A stretch of 64,000 nucleotides of DNA. Origin: Takakia lepidozioides. Lineage: Eukaryota; Streptophyta; Takakiopsida; Takakiales; Takakiaceae. The stretch lies in contig CM060734.1 of NCBI GenBank assembly GCA_030704615.1, positions 23,312,001-23,376,000 on the forward strand, in the 5' to 3' direction. Below, one piece after another: positions 30,011-41,563 of the stretch. A program made the translations under genes and the position numbers. The notes under the pieces were generated by a model. The model was not told where the DNA came from. It saw nothing but the letters and a program-made list of their open reading frames with translations, and did not search any database. Every line of letters starts with the position of its first letter. The first letter of the stretch is position 1.

Positions 30011-33000
30011 TTATCCGGTGTATTTGTTCAGCTCATAAATTTTAGCAAGATTCTCGTAAAACATTTCCACATTAGATGGACACAAGCCCTTCGCCCGGCC
30101 AGTCTCAAATCCTTGTGCATTCTTCCTAGGCCGCCCAAGTTCGTCACTCAAGTGCCTGGAAATACCTGTCCTGCATATACTAAGATAAGCTATGATACCC
30201 AGCACCTTTAAGTTGGGTCTTAATAAGACCCAAGAGGCACTGATCAGTGAGTCTGCCTCTCCAATCACTGAATTCCATCCCTGTCTAACTCTTCTAACAG
30301 AAAGCTGCTGCTCAGCCATATCAGCAGAAATCAAAGAGCTGGAAGCTTCATCCCAAAAATGCAAGATATGTGCCAATCCTGCAGCTTCCCATTCCGCCCA
30401 TCTTTTATCACATGGAATTAAAACCTCACTATCCCGGTTATAGTTACCAAAGAGAGGTTGCCTCAACACCTCACTGAAGGTAGAGGGACTTATCTGAACC
30501 AGGAAAGGGCATAACTTGCACCACACCAACCAGATAGATTGCCAAGCCCGAGATCCCTGTCGAGGCTTTGCATTGAGCTTACCACCTTGAACAATCCATC
30601 TTAATGAATGTGCCCACTTATCACTGGTACGAGGCGTTAGCCAGCAGATGTTGCCTGACCAGGCGGCTCCAAGGGCTTGAAAGATGAGTTAGAGTTCGAG
30701 GCACCCATTTAGCAAGCAGTGCAGTTATCTGTGCTTGAGGGTCCAACACACCCAACCCTCCATTCTTTTTACTTTGCGTCAGCTGATCCCAGCTCACAAG
30801 GGCTCTTTTGGTGGAAGAAGGAGTTGCTCCCCAGATGAAATTTCTCATCAGCGATTTAACCTTCTTTATAATCTCTGATCCAGGAGACCATACAGATGCC
30901 AGGAACCACAAGGAGGCCAAAAGAACCTGATTTACAATCAGCGCTCTGCCAACTACCGAGAGATGCAGGGAACACCAGTGGGCAAGTTTCCTTCTCAACT
31001 TAGAAAGGACAGTAGCAAACCTGACATCGATCAGTTCCCACCAGCTGTCCCAGCAGCTCATGTGACTCTCCATCCAAGAGCCATCTCAGGGCCAGCTCAA
31101 TACCCCACGGCGCAATGTGACTAGCAGAAGTGGTGTCCGATAACTGGCTCAGCAAGCCCACCGACTTTTTCCAATTAATTCTGAACCCGAGGCTCCACAG
31201 AATGCCTTAAGCAAACTGAGCGCAGCATTAACATTGGATAGGGAAGAGTTGTTAATGAATAAGGAAGTATCATCAGCATACAGCAAGGATCTAATGGAAG
31301 ATGCAATGTAGTTACCTTGGGAATTAGGGATAACCAACCCCAAAGAGTCTTGCCTCTTATCCATCAGATGGTCCAGCCCGTCCGCTGCGACCAGGAAAAG
31401 GAAGGGAGCCAGCGGGCAGCCCTGTCGGACTGACTTGAAGAGAGGGAAGGCTTTGGAGAGCACTCCGTTAACCATTACTCTGCTCGAGGCTGAAGACAGC
31501 AGAATTTGGATCCACTTTAAGAAGCTCCCATTGATTCCTGTCGCTTTCAAAGCCCCTAAAAGATAATTCCAGCTTATATTATCAAAGGCTTTCTCGAAGT
31601 CTAACATCAGCAATGCTAGAGGTTGGTTATCAGTCCGAGCCAGATGCAGTGCCTCATTGGTAAGGAGGATATTATCAAGTATCATCCTACCTTTCAAGAA
31701 TCCAGATTGCTCTGGTCTTATCAACTTAGAAAGCAAGGGTTACAAACGGCGAGCAAGAGCCTTAGCAATAATTTTATAAGCAGAATTCAATAAAGTTATG
31801 GGTCTGTAGTTAGAAAGCTGATCTCTGTCACCTTTTTTGTACACGAGGGTTATGACACCCTGCGACAACTGTGAGGGCATTATCCCTTTTTCCAAGATAT
31901 CATTGGCCATGCGCAGGAAGTCATCCCCAGCCACCTCCCACAGGGCAGTGAAGAACTCCACCGGCAGCCCATCCAATCCAGGGGTCTTCAGGGGACTCAA
32001 GGCTTCAGCAGCCTCCAAGAGCTCAAAATCAGAAAAGGGTTCAGATAGGGCAGTCTTTTCAGAGCTAGAGAGAATATTAGGAAAGGATTGCAGGACCTGG
32101 ATCATCCACTTCCTCATAGAACAAATGAGTAAAATGCTCTGCAGCTGCAGCAGCCATTTTCTTTGGCTCAGTGACTGTGAGACCGCTGGGGATCGCAATG
32201 GCATGTAGGTGAGTAGCCTCCCTTCTCTGCCTTGCTTTCTGAAAAAAGTAACCCGTCATCTTTTCACCCTTCAATGACCAGTTAACCCCAGCTTTAATAC
32301 GCAAGAATTTTTCCTCATCATCATCAACTTCAGCCAGATTTCTTTTGGCAGTAAGGTAAGACTCCATTGTCATTGCACCATGATTACCCTCTTCAATTCG
32401 TCTTTGACAGTGCAGAAGGCATTTAGACAAAGCATTACGATGTTGAGCTCTTTCCAAGGCTATAGCACGAGTGAGGGCTTGAGCCAGCCTTCTTGTAGCT
32501 TGCAGCTTATGCAAGAACGAGATGGAAGGGGATTGGAATCCATTGCCAGCAGAAGTCCATTCAAGCTTCAACTTCTGCAGACAGTCAGCCTTTTTTAAAA
32601 TTCCAGGGTTTAGTTTGAAATAACCTCTGCCTCTAGAATGCAATCCAGGCGGTTTAAAGTCGGCTGAAACCACTGCATGATCAAAGTCAGCTAGGATGGG
32701 TGACTGCGGCATACCTTTGGCCCATGAGAGGGGGGAATGTGAACAGTAGATCCTGTCCAGACGGGCCATACACAGATGTGGAGGATTCCTCAAATTAGAC
32801 CACGTGAATCTTAAGCCAGAGGGAGAGTCTGAAAAAATATCCACCAAACCCACTGAGAAACAAAGCATATCCCATGCAATTTGTTCCTCATCCGATAAAG
32901 AATGAGAGGCATGCACCAATCTATGATTGTAATTGTCAACCATATTGAAATCCCCCGCTAGTACCCAGTTAAGGATATTGGGAAAGCTTGTAATCTTATC

Positions 33001-33418
33001 TCTGATAGCACTGAGCACGGTCATGGGACTGGTTAGGCGCATAGACATTGATAAAAGCAGTCTGTCCAAAGGGGGAGGCAGGTTCAGGGAAGAGGCACTG
33101 CACACGGCCCTGAACCCAGATTTGGACATCATTGATAGAGCTAGCAATAGTGGGTGAGACCAAAATCGCCGTACCCCCACGGGAGGAGGATATAGTAGGG
33201 TTCCACCAAGCAGCCTGCGATGGCCAGAAACTGTTCCCTATGGATCTAATTTTATTGTCATCCAATTTGGTCTCTTGGAGGAAGATGATAGCAGCGGTTG
33301 AAAGAAAGGAAGAAGCCCAAAGCTTGACACGCCTTCTTTTTGGCATGGTGGTATCAGAGCCCATACCACGTATATTCCAAGAATGCAAGGACCAAGTCAT
33401 GAGGGAAATCGATGGCAA
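30011..33418 (-). pseudogene. LINE (L1-type) ORF2: AP endonuclease, reverse transcriptase, C-terminal region
   Basis: The minus frames join into one ORF2. The endonuclease starts at 33418 with WNIRGMGSDTT, then FLQETKLDD, LAGDFNMVDN and MARLDRIYCS, the Mg-binding and catalytic blocks of apurinic-type endonucleases. The RT follows: GVITLVYKKGDRDQLSNYRP (about 31850), RPEQSGFLKGR, LMLDFEKAFDNISWNYL, VRQGCPLAPFLF and catalytic SLLYADDTSLF (about 31265). A thumb-like block WGATPSSTKRALVSW follows near 30840. Stops at about 31738 (TAA), 31147 and elsewhere, plus frameshifts, show it is dead. The element encodes target-primed reverse transcription. Its 3' end is close to 29.94 kb, at the end of the pogo-type core. 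Confidence 0.88.
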
Positions 33419-33909
33419 CCCGTAGATAAATCTCTACGATTTGATGGCCGTGATGACAAAGCAAGAGTAAGATGAATATGAAGGAAAGGAGAGGAGGATC
33501 TTAGGCTAATGAGCCAGTTATTCAGTCTGGATTTCCCTCCTTCCCACCAACAACAGTAGATGGTAATCATTGACTTTGGGTTTATCAGTTGCCAATGAGC
33601 AGTCTCTTCCAAACCAAAAGTGCAGGGATCACCTTTCAAGGCCAAATTTCCAGACTTCAGATATATGACCAGGGCACTAGCTGCACACCCAGCCGGCAGG
33701 TCCCAATTGAGAGCAGAGACGTGAGGAAAGATAGGTCCTTGAATGCAAAAAGGGTGGTTTGAGCTTACCGGTGATGGGGACGTTGTAGCCAAATCCATTA
33801 TAGTGAAGAATTTGTCAGTTGATGGAGGGTCATCCTCAGCGGGCATGTTCCTTTGGGAGTAGTAGAATTCCTCCACAATGTTCATCGCCGCCTCGTACAC
33901 CGCCGACAA
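33397..33909 (-). CDS. LINE ORF1-like frame (C-terminal part)
   Basis: This 170-codon minus frame ends 22 bases inside the start of LINE ORF2, the arrangement expected for ORF1 followed by ORF2. The sequence (MSAVYEAAMNIVEEFYYSQR near the start) has no zinc knuckle that I can see. Its position is the only reason for the call. It may be a truncated ORF1 or 5' UTR. Upstream to 34.3 kb other short minus frames are open but not recognised. Confidence 0.35.
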   Translation of the reverse strand: MSAVYEAAMNIVEEFYYSQRNMPAEDDPPSTDKFFTIMDLATTSPSPVSSNHPFCIQGPIFPHVSALNWDLPAGCAASALVIYLKSGNLALKGDPCTFGLEETAHWQLINPKSMITIYCCWWEGGKSRLNNWLISLRSSSPFLHIHLTLALSSRPSNRRDLSTGCHRFPS

Positions 33910-35390
33910 AAATTTCTTGTTTCCCCTATCACCAATTCCCCTGGGATCTGCTTCCCCTGCAGCCAGGTTAGAGAGGAAGAGGAGCTATCAAGCAAATTGA
34001 GATCAGAGAGACGAATTGTAGGGAGCAGCTGGATACAATAATCGCCAGAGGTGCATTGGTGCTTGAAGGCACCGAAGAGAAGATAGGGGTATTAGAATTA
34101 AGAACCAGATTGGGCATATAATGCAAAAATATGCTATGAATCTTAAGTGTGAAACTCTCGTAGACGTGCTCACTGGGCAAATTGCTGTTTCGGAAGAAAA
34201 AGATAATTGTTTTGATTTGACGGTGCTGATAAATATGCTTGTCATGTACAGTTGGTTGACTCAACCGTTTTGGTAAAGACTTCCGAGTCTTGGAATGTGT
34301 CGTGGTATACAACGGAACATTTGATCAGACTGAGAGTAGACGGTAGGCATGTGATCCCCCGATAATACAACTGTTGAATCCATAACAAAGTTTATCACTA
34401 CAGCAGCACACTCTTGCTTATTTCTTGAATGGACTTTTGCAAATGAATGTAACGTGTGAAATTTGAATGCAGAAGAGCATGTAGATTTCCAACTTATAAT
34501 TACTCCAGTATGCACTTATGAAATTGAGTTGATAGGATGGTAGAACCATGAGGTGCATAGAAATACTGCTGTCAACTTGGAAGGTGCAACATGTGCGAGG
34601 GAAGCAGCCGGTTCTTGTTAAGCTTTTTCTTAGGCTCTCGATCAGCAATTATCAATAGGCGTAATTGATATCCAGCTAAGAACTGGCTTTGTGCTAAGTA
34701 TCTGGTTGGCAATAGTGTGCAACGATCAAGATGAGACCAACCCATCCCCCATTCATAACATTGTGAAAACCACCCACATACTTGGGACTTTCGCTTGGCC
34801 TGAAGAAGCAGTGTGCAGGTATCAAGGGTTACAGTACCCAGATTGGGCGGGTCTCATAGAACAGAGAAGTCCCAATGCCCGCAGCCACTAAAGGCCGACA
34901 AGCCCAAAAGACGATATGAGGTCAAGTGTTTCCCAGCGCCTTCAAGGTGGTGTGAAACTCACTCTGGTATTAGTAGCCTCACTGCAGCTCCACTAACTCA
35001 TCAAGGATAGCGTAGTTAAATGGGAGAAAGAAAAAGCCCACGCCCTTGCCTAAAGGTGGAGAAGGCCCAGAAAAAGCGGGCAATGGTATTTCCGGCAGGA
35101 GAGAAGCTCCTCACTGCACACCCCCAAATCGAGAGTGCAATAGGGCACAGCAACTGTAGCAAGGTTGTGAGAGTAAACTTCATGTCACTTTACCCTGTTC
35201 AAGCGTCTAAGCAAAGGCTTCAAAAGGTCTACATGGAAGATAGTTCCTGCACCCTGGAGATATCCTTTAAGAACACCACTGGTGACTACTTGGCCGTCAT
35301 AATCCACTAAAGCCAGGGACAACAATGTTGATGTGATCCCAAACACAAACTCCAGAAAAGCAAATAAAGGTTACCAGATACAAACCTAAC
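33910..35390. other. No recognised gene; possible LINE 5' region and spacer
   Basis: I see no supported gene. Short open frames at 33968-34312 and 34691-35310 have no recognisable motif. The first may belong to the LINE leader. Confidence 0.3.
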
Positions 35391-35651
35391 ACAACTAGTA
35401 AAGGTTGTCTGATAGGTATATATTTTTGTATCAACGAGGACTATGTCCTTGCAGTCCTTTGGATGTTATGTGTTTCCAGACAGCTAAGAAACTACAATAT
35501 CCGAAATGGAAAGTAGACGACACAACTAGTAAAGGTTGACTGATATGTATATGTTTTTGTATCAACGAGGACTGTCCTTGCAGTCCTTTGGATGTTATGT
35601 GTTTCCAGACAGCTAAGAAACTACAATATCCGAAATGGAAAGTAGACGACA
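35391..35651. repeat. 131-bp tandem duplication
   Basis: The sequence starting ACAACTAGTAAAGGTTG at 35391 is repeated from 35522. The two copies are about 131 and 129 bases long and differ at only a few positions, including a two-base loss in the AGGACTATGTCC block. High identity suggests a recent duplication. It is not in a recognised gene. Confidence 0.9.
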
Positions 35652-37883
35652 CCAATTCCCACATGTGCAACATATAGAAGTAGCTGGAGAGACCATTCAC
35701 ATACAGGGTGTATATGTGACAGTAAAATTCCAAGTGAACGATGTTGTTTTACCTTGTTGCATCAGTTCTACTATAAGAGGAAGATCTTTGCCAAGCATTA
35801 ACCCCAGATTCTGCTGACGATAAGCTTCTATGGCTTGTCACCTCACCCGCTCATACGATGCTACGATGCTTTCCGCGTACGTTATAAAGTACCATTTCTT
35901 TCACTGTAATCTGCATCAACATCTATACCTCATGTCTTTAAATCAAAACCAACTGCACAAACCGACTTAAGCTTACAGCAAGAGATACAATAAAAAAAAT
36001 ATGAAAGGCTAGGTTTTTCTAAAATGCGCCGACTCTGACAAACCCAAATTTTTAAACTCGCTGGAACTTCCTTCACATCAAAGCCCCACACCCTTACCCT
36101 TCACATGCCCTGTGAAAAATCCACGAAAACTCTCTGGTTAGTGGAGAGACTTTCAGAACAGTTGCCAGCTGGTTCTTGAAGTACAAAGAATATTGAAGAT
36201 GTAGTCTAACTTGCAGTTTTCCACTGCGGTCTTTGCTCCTTAAGGCACTGGCAAGGCATGAGTCCCAGGGACTTTTACTTCATCCTTGTAAATGCCCCTT
36301 TTCAACAATATAGATCACACGCCATTCAAATTGGGCAGCAACTCAAATGTCGTAACTTTACCTGGCAACCCTCAATGGGAGCACTGCCAAAACCTTTACT
36401 ATATGGGTTGCAGCTGTGGAAAGAAGCTTGCCTGTGTCCACCCCGTAAACGTGTCACTGATGATGCAAGTCAGGGCCACTGCCTCATTCTCAGTGGTCAG
36501 CTTCTCCAGCAACTGTTCAGTCACACCCTCCAGGTCATGCATATACAAATGGCAGCCCTCGATCTCCTGCTGAGTGTACTGGCTGCCCTCCTAGCCCTAC
36601 TATATGATTGCAATCAAGGCTGTTAAATGTACAGACTTCTCTCTGTCTAGTGTCTTTTTTGTATGCTGTGTGAACAGTCGACATGGGTGCGGGCATCATT
36701 GTTCGATGGAGAAAGCTACCACCTGCATGTTCAAGGGACAATTCACCAATGGAACAGTGTACCAAAAGATTTCAGCAGTGTATCTCAAATCTGACTATGA
36801 AGAGAAGAGTTGTGGTTACATATGTGAAGAGAGTCTCCAAAGTTCAGAATAAAGTTTGAAACTATGTCCAGGAAAAGCCCAAAGAGTGTCGTTAATTGGG
36901 TGGGGGGGGGAGTTTGTCAGCACCTACAATCTCCTCCACGGGCCAGATTGACAGTCTCTGCTGGAGACAATGGGAATGTCCCGTGAGGTGGACGGTTATT
37001 GGCCACACCAAGAAATCTCCTCCGTGGACCAGGTCTTGTTTACACTCATAAACCTCTGGAGGTAAGTATGGCTACTCAATTCAATGACCACTACTCGTCG
37101 GACCAAGTTGTCAGTTTAAGTGATAAAGACAAGTGATCCTGCAGTTTATGATCCTCTGAAAGGTCTTGAACACCAAGTACCGACTTGCTAAGGTCCAAAC
37201 TTTGGTTTGCACACTTGAAGCAAATTGTTGAAGGTCTGAAACACCAACCTTGACACAGAGAAATGGTTTCTTCTTCACTCATCCAGCTGAATGGCCATAC
37301 CAAATTGTTTGTCCTAACAAAATTCTTGCAGCGGACACATACGCCACTGGAGGTGGACAACTGCTGCTCCTTGGACAGTCAGTGCTACTCACCAAAAACC
37401 AGTCAGGGGTCTACCGAGATTGGACCATTTTACAACTGCCTTCACGTCTTTGGCCAGCATACCCTGCTGAATGCATGGACTGAGTGGCTCTCATATGGGA
37501 TCCTCCCTCCTCAATTTCTATGATGAAACGGAAGCCATTGGTCAGGAGCTCATAGACAACTCATGCTTAATGAACTGAAGTTCTGCTCTCAGCATAACCC
37601 ACATGTAGTCTATGGTCTGGAACAAACCAGCGGTGATATATATCTGGTCTGCTTTTGAGTGAGGAACTGAAGGTCGCAACGCCCAGTTGTAGCCACCAAT
37701 CCAAGTGCGAGGGGCAGCAAACCACCTCCAGAAGTCACAGCCTAGGCGCAGGCACCGGCGGGAGCTTAAGTACCAAAACACCTCAAAAAAAGGCAGAGAG
37801 GGGGCGAGGCAGGATCAGCTGTCAAAGTGGAGTCGAGAGTGGGAGGATCCCCTGAGATTACGTAGTTCACCTCTCTTTCAAAT
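35652..37883. other. Spacer downstream of U11-48K, no recognised gene
   Basis: Open plus-strand frames at 36258-36850 and 37250-37520 have no motif I can name and include cysteine-rich pieces. I cannot support a gene. A G run at 36901-36910 is the only low-complexity feature noted. Confidence 0.3.
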
Positions 37884-40800
37884 TTACGACCATGACGCTC
37901 GTGTGTTGACCTTTTCCAACTGACTGGGTTGCAGCCCTGAAAACGGCACCTCTGCTGGCTGCTTGGCAAAACAACCAATACCCCCAGCAGCTGCAATCTC
38001 TGCCATGTGCCCTTCAATTATGTCTCGTACTACCTGCGAATGGTATGCATGTGGCCACACGCTAAATACATGCAGCATATCCATGAGATGAATCATGGAG
38101 TAAAATGATAGTAACACATGGTTGTATTATACCTTCACATCTGCCAAGATGTATGGAACATGAAGAAGCTAAACTTTCTAACAAATATTAGAGACTAACA
38201 CTATGTTCGTGAATAATCTGATTCACTAACTTGCTCATTTGAATATCCAACCCTCCAACTCTACAGGCAATGCAACGATGTAACACACCTGCGTGGGTGT
38301 CCGTTTGAGCTTCTTGCCTCTGTAAGACATCCGCCGACGCTTGTAGTCCCGCTCTTCAGCCAATAATTCTTCCTTCGTCTTGTTTTTTTTGTTCTCCTGC
38401 AGCAAGATGACAGCAACAAAATGTCATTAAAGTCTCCTTAGTAATGCAACTTTTCTTACAGAAAGCAAGAGAGGCGAGAAACATCTAGAGAGAACACCTG
38501 CTGTTGAGAACGCTGCCAAGTGAGGCCATCGTGCTCAGACACAGCCCGGTAGTTGGGGCGCTTGCCTCGCTCATCCACTGCCATCTTCAAAGCAGCCTCA
38601 TGCTCCTTGATACTACACCCCACCCAGTAAATGTCTGCTTCCTTAACACTGAATCCATGTTCCTTCTGCTTTGGTACATACCATTCAATACAAAGCAGAA
38701 ATTAACAATCATCTGCAGTGTAAGATTGCCATACCAACTTCGAGACATTCCACTCAACCACCCTAACTCCCATTCTCAAAAACCTCCCTCACAGGATTAC
38801 TCACAATTCAGATTTGGTCAGCTTGTTGAGGCGGATGCTAGCTTTAAGATATTGCTCAAAAGTGTCTCTCTCGCACAAGGCAGCCATGGCTGCTTCCACT
38901 TGCCATACCTCCACACAACCCACAAGTCTTTCTACATCCGCTTCTTTTGTCCCCACCTCCTCTGCCTTCTCCTTGGAGTGAGGTTCTCTTGCCATCCAAG
39001 GACGTCCTCCCTCTTGCTTACCATCACCTAAGTGGAGGGGAATAGCTTGACATACGTCCCTTCCTGTGGCACCGTCACTGATTTCTCCCTTAGCTAATTG
39101 GGCTGATTTGGTCTCAGTATTTTTCTTCTCCAAGGAAGATTTCAGAAAAGGGGAGGCAAGCAATCGGCCTGAAGACATTATGCAAAACTTCAACAGTCCA
39201 AGAACAAGACTCTTGCTTTGAGCAGGTTCATAGAGAGAAGCTAGCTCTGATGATATCCAAATACATCCTTCCCTTAACCTCGGGCACCCCACACAAAACC
39301 CTCTTTCTGGTTCTTGTTTTACCTTGGCTGGTTGTGTGCCTCCTGTCATTGTACATTTCAATAGCTCTCTGTCTCCCTGAAGAGATTTATCAATCTGTGC
39401 ACCTGTGGGAAACCTCGTGTCTCTCTCCACAGCAATACGTCTGCAACCTCTGTTTCCTCTCTCACAAGGTTCTTGCTCATACAAAATACACGATTCTCTT
39501 CCCACAGCTTTCAATACAAGCTTTAGAAGAGAGTATATATGACTGGCCATGGCCACATCCAGGACTATCCCATGGGAAGGTGAGTGCAGAAGAAGCCACT
39601 CTACAATCACAATTTTTGTGACTCTTCCTAAAACCCTGACAGCTTCAAGGACTACCCATGTATAGAATGCCGGAAAGTCATTCCATGCCTCCACTTCCCT
39701 ATGCAAGAGCCAGACTGTTGAAGGCAGGAAAGGTTTTGTTGTCTCTATCCCCACCATCTCGGAAATAGGGGTTCTTGTAATCTCCCCAACCTCTCTTGAA
39801 TCTCTCAAGGATGCTGTTTCTACTAACCCTGGACCTTGCTTCCGTACAACCACTCCTCCATGTGCCTTTTCATCTCCTTTAAAACCACCCTGATCCTTCT
39901 CTCGAGTGCTCAATGACTCCACCTTGGGGGATGACTCTGTGAACAAATTATCACCAGCTCCTCCACCTTTCTCCGCTTCGGATTTTAACCCCAATTCAAC
40001 CCGTAGAAAAAGTGGCAGCGATAAGGAATCCTCTGCCCGGGGAGGAGGAGCTGCTAGAAGCACCACGGCTGGGGCATCCTTGTAGAAAAACTGTCCACCC
40101 GATGGATCAAAACAATCCAGAGAAGTGGACACTTGCCTTCCAGTACCAAAAACAGAAACATGGGGAAAATTAGTGCTTCTACTTGACAGCGTACTCGCCG
40201 AGCACAGAGCCTCGTCTTCAAAAGAAACGGTGGGATTGCCTCCCATCAAAACATAATCTCCACCAAATTGGGTCCTCCAACCAGCTTTTCCAGACAAGCT
40301 CTTTTTGATGGGAGGGTCCGCAGTTGCAGTGTGTGGGTACTTCAGCAAGTCGAGACCACTAAAATCGCTCAAGTTTCCAGCAGGGGAGGAAGGACACTGA
40401 AGAAAGTGACGGAAAAGAGCATATGGAGGGACATGGTGAGAAGGATTGTAGGGGCAGACACCTAGCGAGGTTCCAGGCTTCAAGTTCACCATTTTCCAGA
40501 TCTGATTGACTGTATCTTCCACCTGGCCAACAAGCCATTGACTTTGCAACACCGGCACTTCTAGATCTCTACTGTCCTCAGCCTTCGGATGCAAAGAATA
40601 TGTACTCCTATATTGAGAACCCTGTTGAAGGCTTGAATCCCGGAGCTCGTTGTGAAGTACTTCCGGCCCAGCCACCATTCTTGAATTCTTATGAGTGGAA
40701 ATCAGCAAACCAGATGAACTACCATGTTGCACAGAGCTTGGCAATGGCGGCAGTCTAGGAGACCCATGAGGTGAGGTCCCTCTTGCTTCACTATAATGAC

Positions 40801-41209
40801 CTAAACCTGGTAATAAAGGCAACTGTGGCACTCCCTGAGGCCCAAAATTGGACAGTGGTGTACCCATGCGATAACCCATTTGCTCAGCAGCAGGTAAGCC
40901 ATACGCTGGACTGTGAAGCATTGCTGGAAAACCCCCAGGACTGTATCTCGGAGAAGGGCCCAATCCAGTAGAACCCTGCGTACTATGTCCTGGCACTGAA
41001 GGCAAATGCAGAACACCGTACAAGCCACCATTCCCAGATCCTGGAGCCATGTTTGGACCTGAAAACCCTAAATTGGAAGTTTGCTCGTGGGGCGATGACT
41101 GTGGACCATAGGACCCGGGCCTCAGTAGACCTTGATCTGTATCATTGAAGCTCCCTGTGGCTTTCTGAGATAAGTGTGAGGGCCACTGCAGGCAAGGACG
41201 GTTTGTCAT
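37884..41209 (-). CDS. U11/U12 small nuclear ribonucleoprotein 48 kDa protein (U11-48K)
   Basis: U11-48K is a minor-spliceosome protein that contacts the 5' splice site of U12-type introns. The large first exon (41209 to about 38801, 802 codons) has a CHHC zinc finger, CPYNPSHHVPPYALFRHFLQC (split here: CPYNPSHH / VPPYALFR / HFLQC), matching CX5HX9HX3C, near residue 250. Further on is GIVLDVAMASHIYSLLKLVL and KAVGRESCILYE, a conserved block of this family. Smaller exons follow: one ending 38498 (DIYWVGCSIKEHEAAL), 38289-38396 (DYKRRRMSYRGKKLKRTPTQ) and 37884-38033 (VVRDIIEGHMAEIAAAGGIG), ending in TAA. The final exons have GT/AG borders and match the conserved tail. The first junction is not resolved in phase. 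It is probably a functional host gene; a LINE ends about 300 bases upstream. Confidence 0.85.
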
Positions 41210-41514
41210 GGCCTTCTTCCCCTAGACTCTTTCTTCTGAGTGCACAACCCTTCTCTTCTGCGCTACACCCTCCTGGACCACCTCCAGTACCTACCTCTAT
41301 GGCCTTTCCACACAGCGACCACTATACCGCCCTCCTTCCAAATGGCCTCAAATCTGGGAAGGGCTTCGGAATACTAAACAGCTCTACTCCCCAAGATTCC
41401 CACCCTACCCCAAGATTCCAACAGCCACATGCCAATATCAGGCCGAGATGTCCCGAGGCCCAAGCCAATACCACGGCTTCAAAACCACAATTTTTACCTC
41501 ACTCCTGTACTGTC

Positions 41515-41563
41515 CCGGTTTTTCTTTTTTTTCTTTTCTTTTTTTCTTTTTTCTTTTTTTTAA
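41515..41563. repeat. T/C-rich tract, possible LINE tail
   Basis: A run of Ts broken by single Cs lies between the U11-48K start and the second LINE. On the minus strand it is A-rich and could be the poly(A)-type tail of that minus-strand LINE. Confidence 0.5.

Noticed and set aside
33343-33362. TGGTATCAGAGC primer-binding-site match
   Set aside because: It lies inside the LINE endonuclease frame (encoding RGMGSDTT on the other strand); no LTR is nearby, so the match is chance.
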